A stretch of DNA of 64,000 nucleotides from CAWHOW01 sp963831005 (GTDB taxonomy: Bacteria > Bacteroidota > Bacteroidia > Bacteroidales > CG2-30-32-10). The stretch covers positions 62,001 to 126,000 of the forward strand of contig CAWHOW010000034.1 of NCBI GenBank assembly GCA_963831005.1, written 5' to 3'. The notes below the pieces were generated by a model. That model did not search any database, was not told the origin of the DNA, and saw nothing but the letters and a program-made list of their open reading frames with translations. Position 1 is the first letter of the stretch; each line of letters opens with the position of its first letter. Shown piece after piece: positions 52,299-61,097 of this stretch. A program made the translations under genes and the position numbers.

Positions 52299-52685
52299 AT
52301 GAACCGCAAAACAATAGAATCATTCATTCATCAGATTAACACACAAAATGTGGAAGGTATCTGTTCGCTGATGACTGACGACCATATCTTTATTGATAAC
52401 ATCGGAAGTAAATTTGAAGGGAAAGCGATGATGAGGGAGGGATGGAAAGGATACTTTTCAATGTTTCCCGATTACAATATTACTGTCTCCGAAATAATGG
52501 AAGACGGGAATAGTTTGCTTCTATGTGGTATTGCCGAAGGGACATATAAGAACCTTAAAGAAAAAGATGCCCATTTTATAGTTCCCGCTGCGTGGAAAGC
52601 TGTTGTTGAAAAGGGCAAAATAAAACTCTGGCAGGTGTTTGCCGACATTAAGGTTCAGTTTGATGTAATGGAGAAATATAAATAG
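52299..52685 (+). CDS. SnoaL/NTF2-like protein
   Basis: 128 residues with the cone-shaped alpha+beta fold of NTF2-like proteins: F-I-H-Q-I-N-T-Q-N-V-E-G-I-C-S-L-M-T-D-D-H then F-E-G-K-A-M-M-R-E-G-W, then P-D-Y-N-I-T-V-S-E and a final I-K-L-W-Q-V-F-A-D. It could be a SnoaL-like polyketide/steroid-fold enzyme or a binding protein. The function is unknown. Confidence 0.82.
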   Translation: MNRKTIESFIHQINTQNVEGICSLMTDDHIFIDNIGSKFEGKAMMREGWKGYFSMFPDYNITVSEIMEDGNSLLLCGIAEGTYKNLKEKDAHFIVPAAWKAVVEKGKIKLWQVFADIKVQFDVMEKYK

Positions 52686-52765
52686 CTTTCATTATTTTAT
52701 CAAGGCAGTGGTATTATAAGATTTATAAGCCTAATTAGGAGTAATAAAACTATCTGATAATAATT

Positions 52766-53539
52766 GTGGGATTCTACGATTTAAATAAAGAGCAACGAAG
52801 GTTGCTTGCTGAAAAGATCAGCAACGAAATTCTTTCTGATTTATGTTCAGATAAGGATTCTCACATTATGATTTACTTTTCCGATAATGATACGTATATC
52901 CGCAAAACAGCCTATATCGCAATAGGCAAAATATATAAAAACAAAAAAGAGTTACATAATGAAGTTATTAAACAACTGGATTTGTTATCTGGTAATGATG
53001 ATGCCAAAGTAAGGCAAACTGTTATTAATGCGGCAGGAGAAATTGGTTGTATTGATTTTCGGAAAGCAGCACCTTTTCTGGAATGGGGATTATTTGACAG
53101 GCATCATTCTGTCCGTAATGCGGTGATTGGTTCAATTAAAAAGATAGGGGAGAAAAATCCTGTACCTGTTTTAGCTTTTACCAAAAGATTCTTACATCAT
53201 GAAGATGCAGAGGTACGCAGGGAAATCAGTCATGGTATTGAACTGTTCGGGCGGACACATCCGGAAGATATTTTACCTTTGCTAAGGGAATTGCAACATG
53301 AAAAAACAGCAAGGGTTAGAAATACCATAATTCATGTGATCGGACAGATTAGTTATAAAAAGGGCTGCCTGGAGATTGTAATAGAAAATTTAAGCACTTG
53401 GGAAAATAGAACATTGATTAAAAAAGCAATTGACGAGATAATTGCTGTACATGAACGATATAAAGACTTTTCAACCTATACACAAGAGCAGGCTATTAAG
53501 TATATTGAAAAGAACTTAAATCAAATCAATGACCATTAG
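52766..53539 (+). CDS. HEAT-repeat protein
   Basis: 257 residues, all helical, with repeated pairs such as D-A-K-V-R-Q-T-V-I-N-A-A-G-E-I-G, H-H-S-V-R-N-A-V-I-G-S-I-K-K-I-G, and A-E-V-R-R-E-I-S-H-G-I-E-L-F-G (each about 36-38 residues). This superhelix binds proteins or nucleic acid; related proteins include DNA alkylation repair-type HEAT proteins. The start is a GTG at 52766, since no nearby ATG fits. It lies 9 bases before the metallo-beta-lactamase gene. Confidence 0.82.
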   Translation: MGFYDLNKEQRRLLAEKISNEILSDLCSDKDSHIMIYFSDNDTYIRKTAYIAIGKIYKNKKELHNEVIKQLDLLSGNDDAKVRQTVINAAGEIGCIDFRKAAPFLEWGLFDRHHSVRNAVIGSIKKIGEKNPVPVLAFTKRFLHHEDAEVRREISHGIELFGRTHPEDILPLLRELQHEKTARVRNTIIHVIGQISYKKGCLEIVIENLSTWENRTLIKKAIDEIIAVHERYKDFSTYTQEQAIKYIEKNLNQINDH

Positions 53540-53548
53540 CAATATTAT

Positions 53549-54295
53549 ATGAAAACAGCACTAAAAATTCTGGCAGCATTAACGGGGATTGTTTTTTCGT
53601 TAAGCCTGTTCGGACAGGTTAGCAATCAAGCCTTAACCATTTCGCATCTGACTGGTGACTTTTATGTATATACAACCTACAGGATGCTTAGCGGAACGCC
53701 GTATCCGTCAAACAGCATGTATCTGGTAACAAATGCAGGAGTGGTAATGTTTGACACGCCTTGGGATACGACACAATTTCAACCACTGCTTGACAGCATT
53801 GAGAAACGGCATCAGAAAAAAGTGATAATGTGCATAGCCACTCATTTTCATAACGACAGGACAGCTGGGCTTGCTTTTCTGAAACAAAAAGGAGTTAAGA
53901 CCTATTCGTCAAAACTGACTTATAATTTATGCAAAGAGCATAATGAGAAGCAGGCAGAATATTATTTTGTCAGAGATACGACCTTTACTGTTGGTAATTA
54001 TTTGTTCCAAACTTATTATCCGGGAGAAGGGCATACAAAAGATAATATTGTAGTTTGGTTTGATAAAGATAAAATTCTTTATGGTGGTTGTCTGGTGAAG
54101 AGTACAGAAAGCAACGGGCTTGGGAATATTGAGGATGCAAATATTCCGGCATGGTCAACAACTATAGTCAATGTGATGGACAAATTTCCAAAACCCAAAT
54201 ATGTTATCACCGGTCACTTAGGCTGGGCCGATAACAAAGGGCTTCAGCATACATTAGAATTATTAAGGCAATACAATAGGCAAAACAAACACTAA
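53549..54295 (+). CDS. Subclass B1 metallo-beta-lactamase-like enzyme
   Basis: 248 residues with a signal peptide (1-22). It shows all six zinc ligands of B1 enzymes: H99, H101 and D103 in H-F-H-N-D-R, H162 in G-E-G-H-T, C181 in G-G-C-L-V-K-S, and H223 in G-H-L-G-W. K184 after the Cys and the N in G-L-G-N are the residues that hold the beta-lactam carboxylate. Closest in pattern to chromosomal BlaB/IND-type enzymes of Flavobacteriia, so it probably hydrolyses carbapenems and other beta-lactams in the periplasm (inference; activity untested). There is no integron or IS directly beside it. Confidence 0.93.
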   Translation: MKTALKILAALTGIVFSLSLFGQVSNQALTISHLTGDFYVYTTYRMLSGTPYPSNSMYLVTNAGVVMFDTPWDTTQFQPLLDSIEKRHQKKVIMCIATHFHNDRTAGLAFLKQKGVKTYSSKLTYNLCKEHNEKQAEYYFVRDTTFTVGNYLFQTYYPGEGHTKDNIVVWFDKDKILYGGCLVKSTESNGLGNIEDANIPAWSTTIVNVMDKFPKPKYVITGHLGWADNKGLQHTLELLRQYNRQNKH

Positions 54296-54316
54296 CAATA
54301 TTAATTATATCTATAC

Positions 54317-55555
54317 ATGAAAAAATTATCAGCTTTAGGAGTGGCAATATTTATTCTAAGTATTTGCGTACAAAATTCCGTTGCACAAAATGCAGAAGCA
54401 ATTTACAAACAAGGACTCGATTATTATCATCAGGGTAAATATGAATCGGCTATTACTGAATTTAATTCAGCTTTGAAAATTAATCCGAAGTATGCAGATG
54501 CATTTTTCAGTCGCGGACTTGCTCATTACTATTTAGGTAAATATGAATTATCGGTTGCCGACAACGATTCCGCTTTGCTTATCAAGCCTCAGGATGCACT
54601 TACGTATTACAATAGGGGTCTTGCATATCGCAAACAAGGCAAATTTGAATCTGCCATTGCAGACTATACGTCAGCATTACGAATAGATTCTAAATATGTG
54701 GATGCATATTATAGCCGAGGACTCGCTTATTATTATCAGGGCAAATACGATTTATCAATCACCGACAATAATTCTGCATTAGCTATAGAGCCGAAATATG
54801 CTGATGCGTATTTCTGTCGCGGACTTGATTATTATTATCAAGGCAAGTATGATTTGTCAATCGCTGATTATAATTCTTCTCTGCAAATTAAACCGGATGA
54901 TGCCGCAACATATTATAATCAAGGGCTAGCATATCGAAAAAAAGGAAGCAATGAATCGGCAATTGCAGATTATAACTCCGCATTAAAAATAAACCCCAAG
55001 TATGCGGAAGCATATTATAGCAGAGGTCTCGCATATTATTATGAAGGAAAATATGATCTGGCCATTGCTGACGAGAATACGGCTTTGAGTATTAACCCAC
55101 AAAGTGCAGAAGCATATTATGACAGGGGTCTAGCTTATTATTACCAGGGCAAATATGATCTAGCTATAATTGATTTTACATCTGATTTGAAAATTAACCC
55201 GCAGGATGCAGATGCATATTCAACTCGTGGTCTTTCATATTATTATCAGGCTAAATATGATCTTGCTATCTCAGACGAAAGTGCTGCCCTGAAGATAAGA
55301 CCCTTATTCCCAGATGCATTTATCACCAGGGGAATTTCTTATCGTAAGCAAGGTAATGGTGACTTAGCCATAGCTGATTTTACTTCCGCTATTAGTATTG
55401 ATCCAAAGAATGCAATTGCATATAATAACAGGGGAAGTGTTTATTATACTCAAAGCAAAAAAGATCAAAGTGTATCCGATTGGAAAAAGGCAGTAGATAT
55501 GGGTGATAAGTCAGCAAAACAATATTTAAAACAATATTATAATATTGATTATTAA
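54317..55555 (+). CDS. Secreted tetratricopeptide-repeat protein
   Basis: 412 residues with a signal peptide (about 1-23) and about eleven TPR units of 34 residues (A-Y-Y-S-R-G-L-A-Y-Y-Y-Q-G-K-Y-D-L-A-I-A-D ... L-K-I-N-P). It forms a superhelical scaffold for protein binding in the periplasm. The units are very alike to each other, which suggests recent duplication within the gene. It is 21 bases after the lactamase. Confidence 0.9.
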   Translation: MKKLSALGVAIFILSICVQNSVAQNAEAIYKQGLDYYHQGKYESAITEFNSALKINPKYADAFFSRGLAHYYLGKYELSVADNDSALLIKPQDALTYYNRGLAYRKQGKFESAIADYTSALRIDSKYVDAYYSRGLAYYYQGKYDLSITDNNSALAIEPKYADAYFCRGLDYYYQGKYDLSIADYNSSLQIKPDDAATYYNQGLAYRKKGSNESAIADYNSALKINPKYAEAYYSRGLAYYYEGKYDLAIADENTALSINPQSAEAYYDRGLAYYYQGKYDLAIIDFTSDLKINPQDADAYSTRGLSYYYQAKYDLAISDESAALKIRPLFPDAFITRGISYRKQGNGDLAIADFTSAISIDPKNAIAYNNRGSVYYTQSKKDQSVSDWKKAVDMGDKSAKQYLKQYYNIDY

Positions 55556-55616
55556 TACTGGGGATTACTTTTGCCCTTTACAAGTTATATTTAGATATTA
55601 AGAATTAAGCTTCGAT

Positions 55617-55895
55617 ATGATGTCAAAAGAACAATCAATTAAAGAACTTTCTACTATACCAGGAGTAGGAAAATCAATTTCACTAGATTTATGGAATATA
55701 GGGATAAAGAAAGTCCCTGATTTAATAGGTAAAGATCCATTGAAACTTTATCAGTTATCTAATAAACATGCAGGAGCTGTTCAAGATAGATGTCTTTTAT
55801 ATGTATTTCGCTGTGCCGTGTATTATGCCGAAACACACAAAGCCAAACAAAATCCTGATAAATTGAAATGGTGGAACTGGAAAGATAAATATTAA
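55617..55895 (+). CDS. Cdd1-type helix-hairpin-helix protein
   Basis: 92 residues. The start I-K-E-L-S-T-I-P-G-V-G-K-S-I-S-L-D-L-W is a helix-hairpin-helix, followed by the P-D-L-I-G-K-D-P-L-K-L-Y segment and the conserved D-R-C-x-L-Y-V-F-R-C-A-V-Y-Y. This matches the small family annotated as pathogenicity-locus Cdd1. It probably binds DNA. The real role is unknown. Confidence 0.85.
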   Translation: MMSKEQSIKELSTIPGVGKSISLDLWNIGIKKVPDLIGKDPLKLYQLSNKHAGAVQDRCLLYVFRCAVYYAETHKAKQNPDKLKWWNWKDKY

Positions 55896-56040
55896 CCGCC
55901 ACTTTTACATATGTATAACTGAAGTTTGCGTTAAAAGTATAACCATTTCTAATCCCGACTGGCATTCTTTTCTTTTAGATTTAAACCTTAAATTAATGTT
56001 AATTAAACTATAAAATGATGGACAGATCATTTTTATTTAT

Positions 56041-56075
56041 TAATTTTGCCAAATGGTTTAACTAAATGATTAAAC
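56041..56075 (+). promoter_or_regulatory. -7 box (TAATTTTG) followed by a TetR-type dyad
   Basis: TAATTTTG at 56041-56048 is a TAnnTTTG box. Seven bases later 56056-56075 reads GTTTAACTAAATGATTAAAC, with the arms GTTTAA/TTAAAC. A repressor here would block the start of the TetR-efflux operon. The layout copies that at 39341-39388, but the dyad differs. Confidence 0.55.
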
Positions 56076-56087
56076 TTATTATTTAAA

Positions 56088-56699
56088 ATGGCTGAACTTG
56101 ATAATACTACCGAAAAGAAGATACTTGATGCTGCCAAAATAGTGTTTCTTGAGAAGGGTTTTGACGGTGCACGCATGCAGGAAATAGCCGATGAAGCTAA
56201 AATAAATAAGGCGTTGCTGCATTATTATTTCAGGTGCAAAGACAACTTGTTCGATGCAATTTTTAAGGAAGCCTTTCAGCAGTTTCTGCCTAAGGTTGCA
56301 GAGGTAATGATGACAGAAAAACCCCTCTTTGAAAAGATAGAATTCTTTATCGACACATATCTTACTATGCTTTCAAACAATCCACATCTCCCCGGTTTTG
56401 TTATGCACGAGATAAACAGGAACCCCGGCAGGATTGTTAACATTATTAAAAGCTCGGGAGTAAGACCGGAATTTCTTGGTTTAGCCATACAGAAAGAAGT
56501 TGATGCAGGGCTTATTATACCTATCGACCCAGTGCATTTAATAATCAATATTCTCGGAATGTGCCTTTTCCCAATTATAGGAAAACCCATTATCAGAGGA
56601 TTCATTTTTAATGATAGCGAAGAAGCTTACCAAACGTTTTTATCTGAAAGGAAAAAGGAAGTTACCTCTTTTGTAATTAACTCAATTAAGAAAAAATGA
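56088..56699 (+). CDS. TetR/AcrR-family regulator of the efflux operon
   Basis: 203 residues. The helix-turn-helix is E-K-K-I-L-D-A-A-K-I-V-F-L-E-K-G-F-D ... I-N-K-A-L-L-H-Y-Y-F-R. A second domain of helices could bind a ligand. It starts 13 bases after the dyad at 56056 and overlaps the tolC-like gene by 4 bases, so it should control itself and the whole efflux operon. Confidence 0.92.
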   Translation: MAELDNTTEKKILDAAKIVFLEKGFDGARMQEIADEAKINKALLHYYFRCKDNLFDAIFKEAFQQFLPKVAEVMMTEKPLFEKIEFFIDTYLTMLSNNPHLPGFVMHEINRNPGRIVNIIKSSGVRPEFLGLAIQKEVDAGLIIPIDPVHLIINILGMCLFPIIGKPIIRGFIFNDSEEAYQTFLSERKKEVTSFVINSIKKK

Positions 56700-57973
56700 T
56701 CACTATGAGAAAATATATTCTATTGTTTCTAATACTATTTTGCAAGCTCTCATTTTCGCAAACAACAGATACTTTGACACTGGATATTTGCCAGAAAAAA
56801 GCGCTTGAAAATTATCCACTGATTAAGCAAAAAGACCTGATCAGTAAAACCAGCGAACTGAAGCTGTTCAATATTGCCAAAGCATATCTTCCGCAGTTAA
56901 ATCTTAACGGGCAGGCCACTTACCAGTCGGAAGTAACTGAATTACCTTTTGCAATTCCTCATGTTACGATTCCGACACTTGACAAGGACCAATATAAAGC
57001 GGAATTAGATGTTAATGAAAATATTTATGATGGCGGACAAAGCGCTAAGCAAAAGAAACTTGAACAGGCTTCACTTCAATCAAATTTGCAGGACCTCGAA
57101 ACTCAACTTTATCAATTAAAAGACAAAGTCAACACTATTTATTTCGGAATAATTGCGTTGCAGGAAAGCAAAAAGCTGCTGTTGGTGCAGAAAGAAGATG
57201 TAAAAAACAATCTTTCCCAAGTTGAATCAGGTGTAAGGAACGGAGCGGTTATACAAAGTAATGCCGACGTGCTTAAAGCAGAAATAATTAAAATTGATGA
57301 ACAGGTAATTGAACTCGAATCAGGAATAACATCCGGTTTCAATATGCTTGGTGATTATCTGAACACGACCATTTCTGAAACATCGGTATTGAAATTACCA
57401 GAGAATATAACTCCAAAAACTGATTATAATATTGCACGACCAGAATTAAAGAGTTTTGACCTACAACAACAAACTCTTGATGCTTCAAAATCACTGTTGG
57501 ATTGCAGACTTATACCAAGAGTATCAGGTTTTGGTGAATTAGGATATGGCAGACCAGGATTGAATATGCTGTCGAATAGTTTTAATCCTTATTATATCAT
57601 CGGGGCAAAAGTAACATGGACTTTATGGGACTGGAACGAAACAAAAAATGAAAAGCAATTGATAGATATTCAAAGCCAGACACTGAATACGCAGAAAGAT
57701 TTATTTAACCAGGAAATAAAATTATTGCTTGAGAAAAACATATCTGATATTCAAAAATACAATGATCTGCTAGAAAAAGATAAAGAGATAATTGCTTTAA
57801 GGAAAAATATCACATTGTCATCTGAATCGCAGATGGTAAATGGTGTTATTACGGCGACAGAATATTTAACCGAGAAGAATGAAGAATTACAGGCGAAACT
57901 TAATCTTGAAACGCATAAAATTGAATTGGTAAAAGCGCAGATTGATTACCTAACAACTAAAGGAAAATATTAA
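56696..57973 (+). CDS. TolC-family outer-membrane efflux protein
   Basis: 425 residues with a signal peptide (about 1-23) and two outer-membrane efflux protein (OEP) domains of long helices. The start L-T-L-D-I-C-Q-K-K-A-L-E-N-Y-P and the second-repeat Q-Q-T-L-D-A-S-K-S are characteristic. It forms the trimeric outer-membrane duct for the efflux pump encoded by the following six genes. It overlaps the TetR stop by 4 bases. Confidence 0.92.
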   Translation: MITMRKYILLFLILFCKLSFSQTTDTLTLDICQKKALENYPLIKQKDLISKTSELKLFNIAKAYLPQLNLNGQATYQSEVTELPFAIPHVTIPTLDKDQYKAELDVNENIYDGGQSAKQKKLEQASLQSNLQDLETQLYQLKDKVNTIYFGIIALQESKKLLLVQKEDVKNNLSQVESGVRNGAVIQSNADVLKAEIIKIDEQVIELESGITSGFNMLGDYLNTTISETSVLKLPENITPKTDYNIARPELKSFDLQQQTLDASKSLLDCRLIPRVSGFGELGYGRPGLNMLSNSFNPYYIIGAKVTWTLWDWNETKNEKQLIDIQSQTLNTQKDLFNQEIKLLLEKNISDIQKYNDLLEKDKEIIALRKNITLSSESQMVNGVITATEYLTEKNEELQAKLNLETHKIELVKAQIDYLTTKGKY

Positions 57974-57990
57974 CTGAAAATAATATAAAT

Positions 57991-58872
57991 ATGAAAAGAT
58001 ATCATGGTTTATTTATTGTAGCAATCACGCTATTATCGGCATGTTCGGGAAATAATGGCAAATCGGATGCTTACGGCACTTTTGAATCCACTGAAGTAAC
58101 AATATCTACGGAAAGTGCAGGTAAACTGATTTTTTTAAAAGCAGAGGAAGGCATGGAATTGAAAAAAGGCGATACGATAGCGCTTGTTGATACAGTGCAG
58201 TTGGCCTTAAGACGGGATGAAATTATTGCTCAAAAGAAATCTTCATCAACCAAGTTGGATAATATTACCGCACAAATTAAGGTAATTGAAGAGCAGAAAA
58301 AAACATCACAGGTTGATAAAGAAAGGCTGGTAAAGTTATTTAAAGATGGCGCTGCCACTCAACAACAAATGGATGATATCAACGGACTGCTTGCGGTATA
58401 TGACAAACAAGTCTCATCCATAGAAACACAAAATGCCCAGGTGCTGAATGAAGATGCAGCTTATTCCAAGCAAATTGCTCAAATAAACGATCAGATAAAA
58501 AGATCCCTCATTATAAATCCTGATAACGGAACGGTACTCACAAAATATGCTGAAGCCAGTGAGGTGGTAACACTAGGAAAACCTCTATATAAAATTGCTG
58601 ATCTCAGCGATATTTACCTGCGTATATATGTGAGCGGTGCTCAACTTCCACAAATAAAACTGGGGCAGAAAGTAAAAGTGCTTGTTGACAAAAATGAAAA
58701 AGAGAATAAAGAATACGAAGGAATAATTACATGGATTTCATCTTCCTCTGAATTCACGCCAAAGATAATACAGACAAAAGAAGAAAGAGTTAATCTTGTA
58801 TATGCTGTAAAAGTAAAAGTAAAGAATGATGGAACACTGAAGATCGGAATGCCCGGAGAGGTGAAGTTTTAA
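57991..58872 (+). CDS. HlyD/YbhG-type membrane-fusion protein
   Basis: 293 residues, a lipoprotein: signal ending L-L-S-A-C-S, with the lipobox cysteine near residue 17. It has the biotinyl-lipoyl-like hairpin (E-S-T-E-V-T-I-S-T-E-S-A-G), a coiled-coil pair (about 85-165), and a beta-barrel (I-A-D-L-S-D-I-Y-L-R-I-Y-V). It bridges the inner-membrane ABC-2 permeases and the TolC duct. This is the YbhG-like role in the YbhGFSR family. Confidence 0.9.
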   Translation: MKRYHGLFIVAITLLSACSGNNGKSDAYGTFESTEVTISTESAGKLIFLKAEEGMELKKGDTIALVDTVQLALRRDEIIAQKKSSSTKLDNITAQIKVIEEQKKTSQVDKERLVKLFKDGAATQQQMDDINGLLAVYDKQVSSIETQNAQVLNEDAAYSKQIAQINDQIKRSLIINPDNGTVLTKYAEASEVVTLGKPLYKIADLSDIYLRIYVSGAQLPQIKLGQKVKVLVDKNEKENKEYEGIITWISSSSEFTPKIIQTKEERVNLVYAVKVKVKNDGTLKIGMPGEVKF

Positions 58873-58980
58873 TTAATGAATTTAAGTAGTACGCAGCAGC
58901 AGTAGGCAGTAATCAAGAATAAAGAAAAAATCTTAGTGAAACTTAGTGTTCTTCGTGTCTTAGTGGTAAAAACAAATTGA

Positions 58981-59901
58981 ATGTTTTCGATTGTTGTAGA
59001 TAAGGTGGAAAAATCATATGGTAAGGTAAAAGCCTTGCAGGAAACTTCTTTCAATGTTTCGAAAGGAGAACTATTTGGCATTATCGGTCCTGATGGAGCA
59101 GGTAAAACTACATTGTTCAGGATACTTACTACACTTTTAAAACCAGAAAAAGGCAAAGCATCTGTTGAAGGTTTTGATGTAGTAAAAGATTATAAAAAGA
59201 TACGCCGTATTGTTGGTTACATGCCCGGCAGATTTTCTTTGTATCAGGATTTATCGGTAAAGGAAAACCTTGAATTCTTTGCCACCATCTTCGGCACAAC
59301 AATAGAAGAAAACTATGATTTAATAAAAGACATATACAGCCAGATAGAGCCATTTAAAGATCGTTTAGCAGGAAAACTGTCAGGCGGAATGAAGCAAAAA
59401 CTTGCACTTTCTTGCGCTATGATTCATAAACCGGATGTGCTATTCCTTGATGAACCAACAACCGGTGTGGATGCTGTTTCAAGAAAAGAATTTTGGGAAA
59501 TGCTTTTAAGACTGAAGAAAGGTGGTATCACTATACTTGTTTCCACTCCTTATATGGATGAGGCTTCATTGTGCGACAGGGTTGCACTTATACAAAACGG
59601 CAGAATACTAACCATTGACAAACCTGAAGAAATTAAGAAGTCTTTCAATAAAAAATTGTTTTCTGTAAAAGCAGGAAATATGTATCAGCTTTTAAAAGAG
59701 TTGCAGTCTTTCAATGAAACAGGAAGTGTATATCCTTTTGGTGAATATCTCCATTTCTCACCTTTGCATGATGATTACAAGAAAGAAGAACTGGATGAAT
59801 ATATATTATCTAAAGGATTTAAAGATGTAATGATTTTCCCGGAAAATCCTGATATAGAAGATTGCTTTATGGAACTTATGAATAGTAATAAGGAAAAATA
59901 A
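58981..59901 (+). CDS. ABC-2 type transporter ATP-binding protein (first)
   Basis: 306 residues with Walker A G-P-D-G-A-G-K-T-T, signature L-S-G-G-M-K-Q-K-L-A-L, and Walker B V-L-F-L-D-E-P-T-T-G-V-D. The C-terminal ~90 residues form an extra domain typical of YbhF-like drug exporters. It directly precedes the second ATPase (0-base gap). Upstream, 58873-58980 is a spacer with a Bacteroidota repeat (GCAGTAGGCAGTAATC), similar to the sequence near 62290. Confidence 0.92.
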   Translation: MFSIVVDKVEKSYGKVKALQETSFNVSKGELFGIIGPDGAGKTTLFRILTTLLKPEKGKASVEGFDVVKDYKKIRRIVGYMPGRFSLYQDLSVKENLEFFATIFGTTIEENYDLIKDIYSQIEPFKDRLAGKLSGGMKQKLALSCAMIHKPDVLFLDEPTTGVDAVSRKEFWEMLLRLKKGGITILVSTPYMDEASLCDRVALIQNGRILTIDKPEEIKKSFNKKLFSVKAGNMYQLLKELQSFNETGSVYPFGEYLHFSPLHDDYKKEELDEYILSKGFKDVMIFPENPDIEDCFMELMNSNKEK

Positions 59902-60645
59902 ATGCCAAATACCCAGGAAAAAATAATAGAAGTCAAAAATCTTGTGAAGCGTTTCGGTAATTTTACTGCAAACGACAACCTGACCTTTGATGTTCACAAG
60001 GGAGAGATATTTGGTTTTCTTGGAGCAAACGGAGCTGGTAAGACAACTGCAATGAAGATACTTTGCGGGTTATCAAAACCTACATCAGGTGAGGTTACTA
60101 TTGCAGGGTTCGATGTTTACTTGCAACCAGAGGACATTAAAAAGAATATCGGCTATATGAGTCAGCGGTTCTCTTTATATGAAGACCTGACTCCTCTTGA
60201 AAATATTAAATTTTATGCAGGTATTTACGGGCTTTCAAACAGGCAGATTAAAGAGCGTTCGGAGATGCTGATAGAGAAACTCGGATTGGAAGAAGTAAAA
60301 AAAACATTATTGAAGTCCCTTCCTTTAGGATGGAAACAAAAGCTTGCATTCTCGGTTGCACTTATCCACAGTCCGAAAATTATTTTTCTTGACGAGCCTA
60401 CAAGTGGTGTTGATCCTATAACACGAAGACAATTCTGGGAAATGATATATGAAGCAGCAGGAACTGGAGTTACAGTTTTCATTACTACACATTATATGGA
60501 CGAAGCAGAATACTGCAACCGTGTATCTATAATGACCGAAGGACGCATTGAAGCCCTTGACACACCCGGTATGCTGAAAAAGAGATTTGAGGCTGCAACC
60601 ATGAACGAAGTATTTTTAAAACTTGCAAGAAATAAAGAGGATTAA
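59902..60645 (+). CDS. ABC-2 type transporter ATP-binding protein (second)
   Basis: 247 residues with Walker A G-A-N-G-A-G-K-T-T and Walker B I-I-F-L-D-E-P-T-S-G-V-D. The signature is degenerate (S-L-P-L-G-W-K-Q-K-L-A), as in the second half of YbhF. In E. coli the two are fused in one YbhF chain; here they are two genes. They would form a heterodimer with one canonical and one weak site. Confidence 0.92.
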   Translation: MPNTQEKIIEVKNLVKRFGNFTANDNLTFDVHKGEIFGFLGANGAGKTTAMKILCGLSKPTSGEVTIAGFDVYLQPEDIKKNIGYMSQRFSLYEDLTPLENIKFYAGIYGLSNRQIKERSEMLIEKLGLEEVKKTLLKSLPLGWKQKLAFSVALIHSPKIIFLDEPTSGVDPITRRQFWEMIYEAAGTGVTVFITTHYMDEAEYCNRVSIMTEGRIEALDTPGMLKKRFEAATMNEVFLKLARNKED

Positions 60646-60650
60646 TAATT

Positions 60651-61097
60651 ATGAGCCTGGCACAGAAATTAAAACCCGGTGTTAAAAAAAGAACATTGCT
60701 TTATGTTGCCGGATGCGTATGGAGTATTGCCGGGGGTATGCTTATCACAAGGGCTTTGCTGGCGCTGATTGCAATTCAAAATTGGCTTCTTCTGGAAATT
60801 ATAATAGGCCTCATTGCGGGTATATGTTTCTACATCTTTATGTTTACAAGGATTTCAAAGAAACATATAACACGCATCTCTCTTATTAAGGTTGATAACC
60901 CCTGCTTCTTTTCATTTTTCAATTTCAGGAGTTATATTTTAATGTCAATAATGATCACAGGCGGTATATTATTAAGAAAATCAAATATCATAGATCCGGC
61001 TTACTTATACACATTTTATTTAGCAATGGGAATACCGCTGTTACTTTCAGCGTTTAGGTTTTTTAGAGCAGGAATACGAAATGTAATTGAAGTATGA
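60651..61097 (+). CDS. Small membrane protein of the efflux operon, unknown
   Basis: 148 residues with four predicted membrane helices (about 17-40, 45-62, 83-106 and 112-132). I do not recognise a family with confidence. It overlaps the next permease by 4 bases, so it is translationally linked to the ABC transporter and may be a small accessory subunit. Confidence 0.65.
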   Translation: MSLAQKLKPGVKKRTLLYVAGCVWSIAGGMLITRALLALIAIQNWLLLEIIIGLIAGICFYIFMFTRISKKHITRISLIKVDNPCFFSFFNFRSYILMSIMITGGILLRKSNIIDPAYLYTFYLAMGIPLLLSAFRFFRAGIRNVIEV

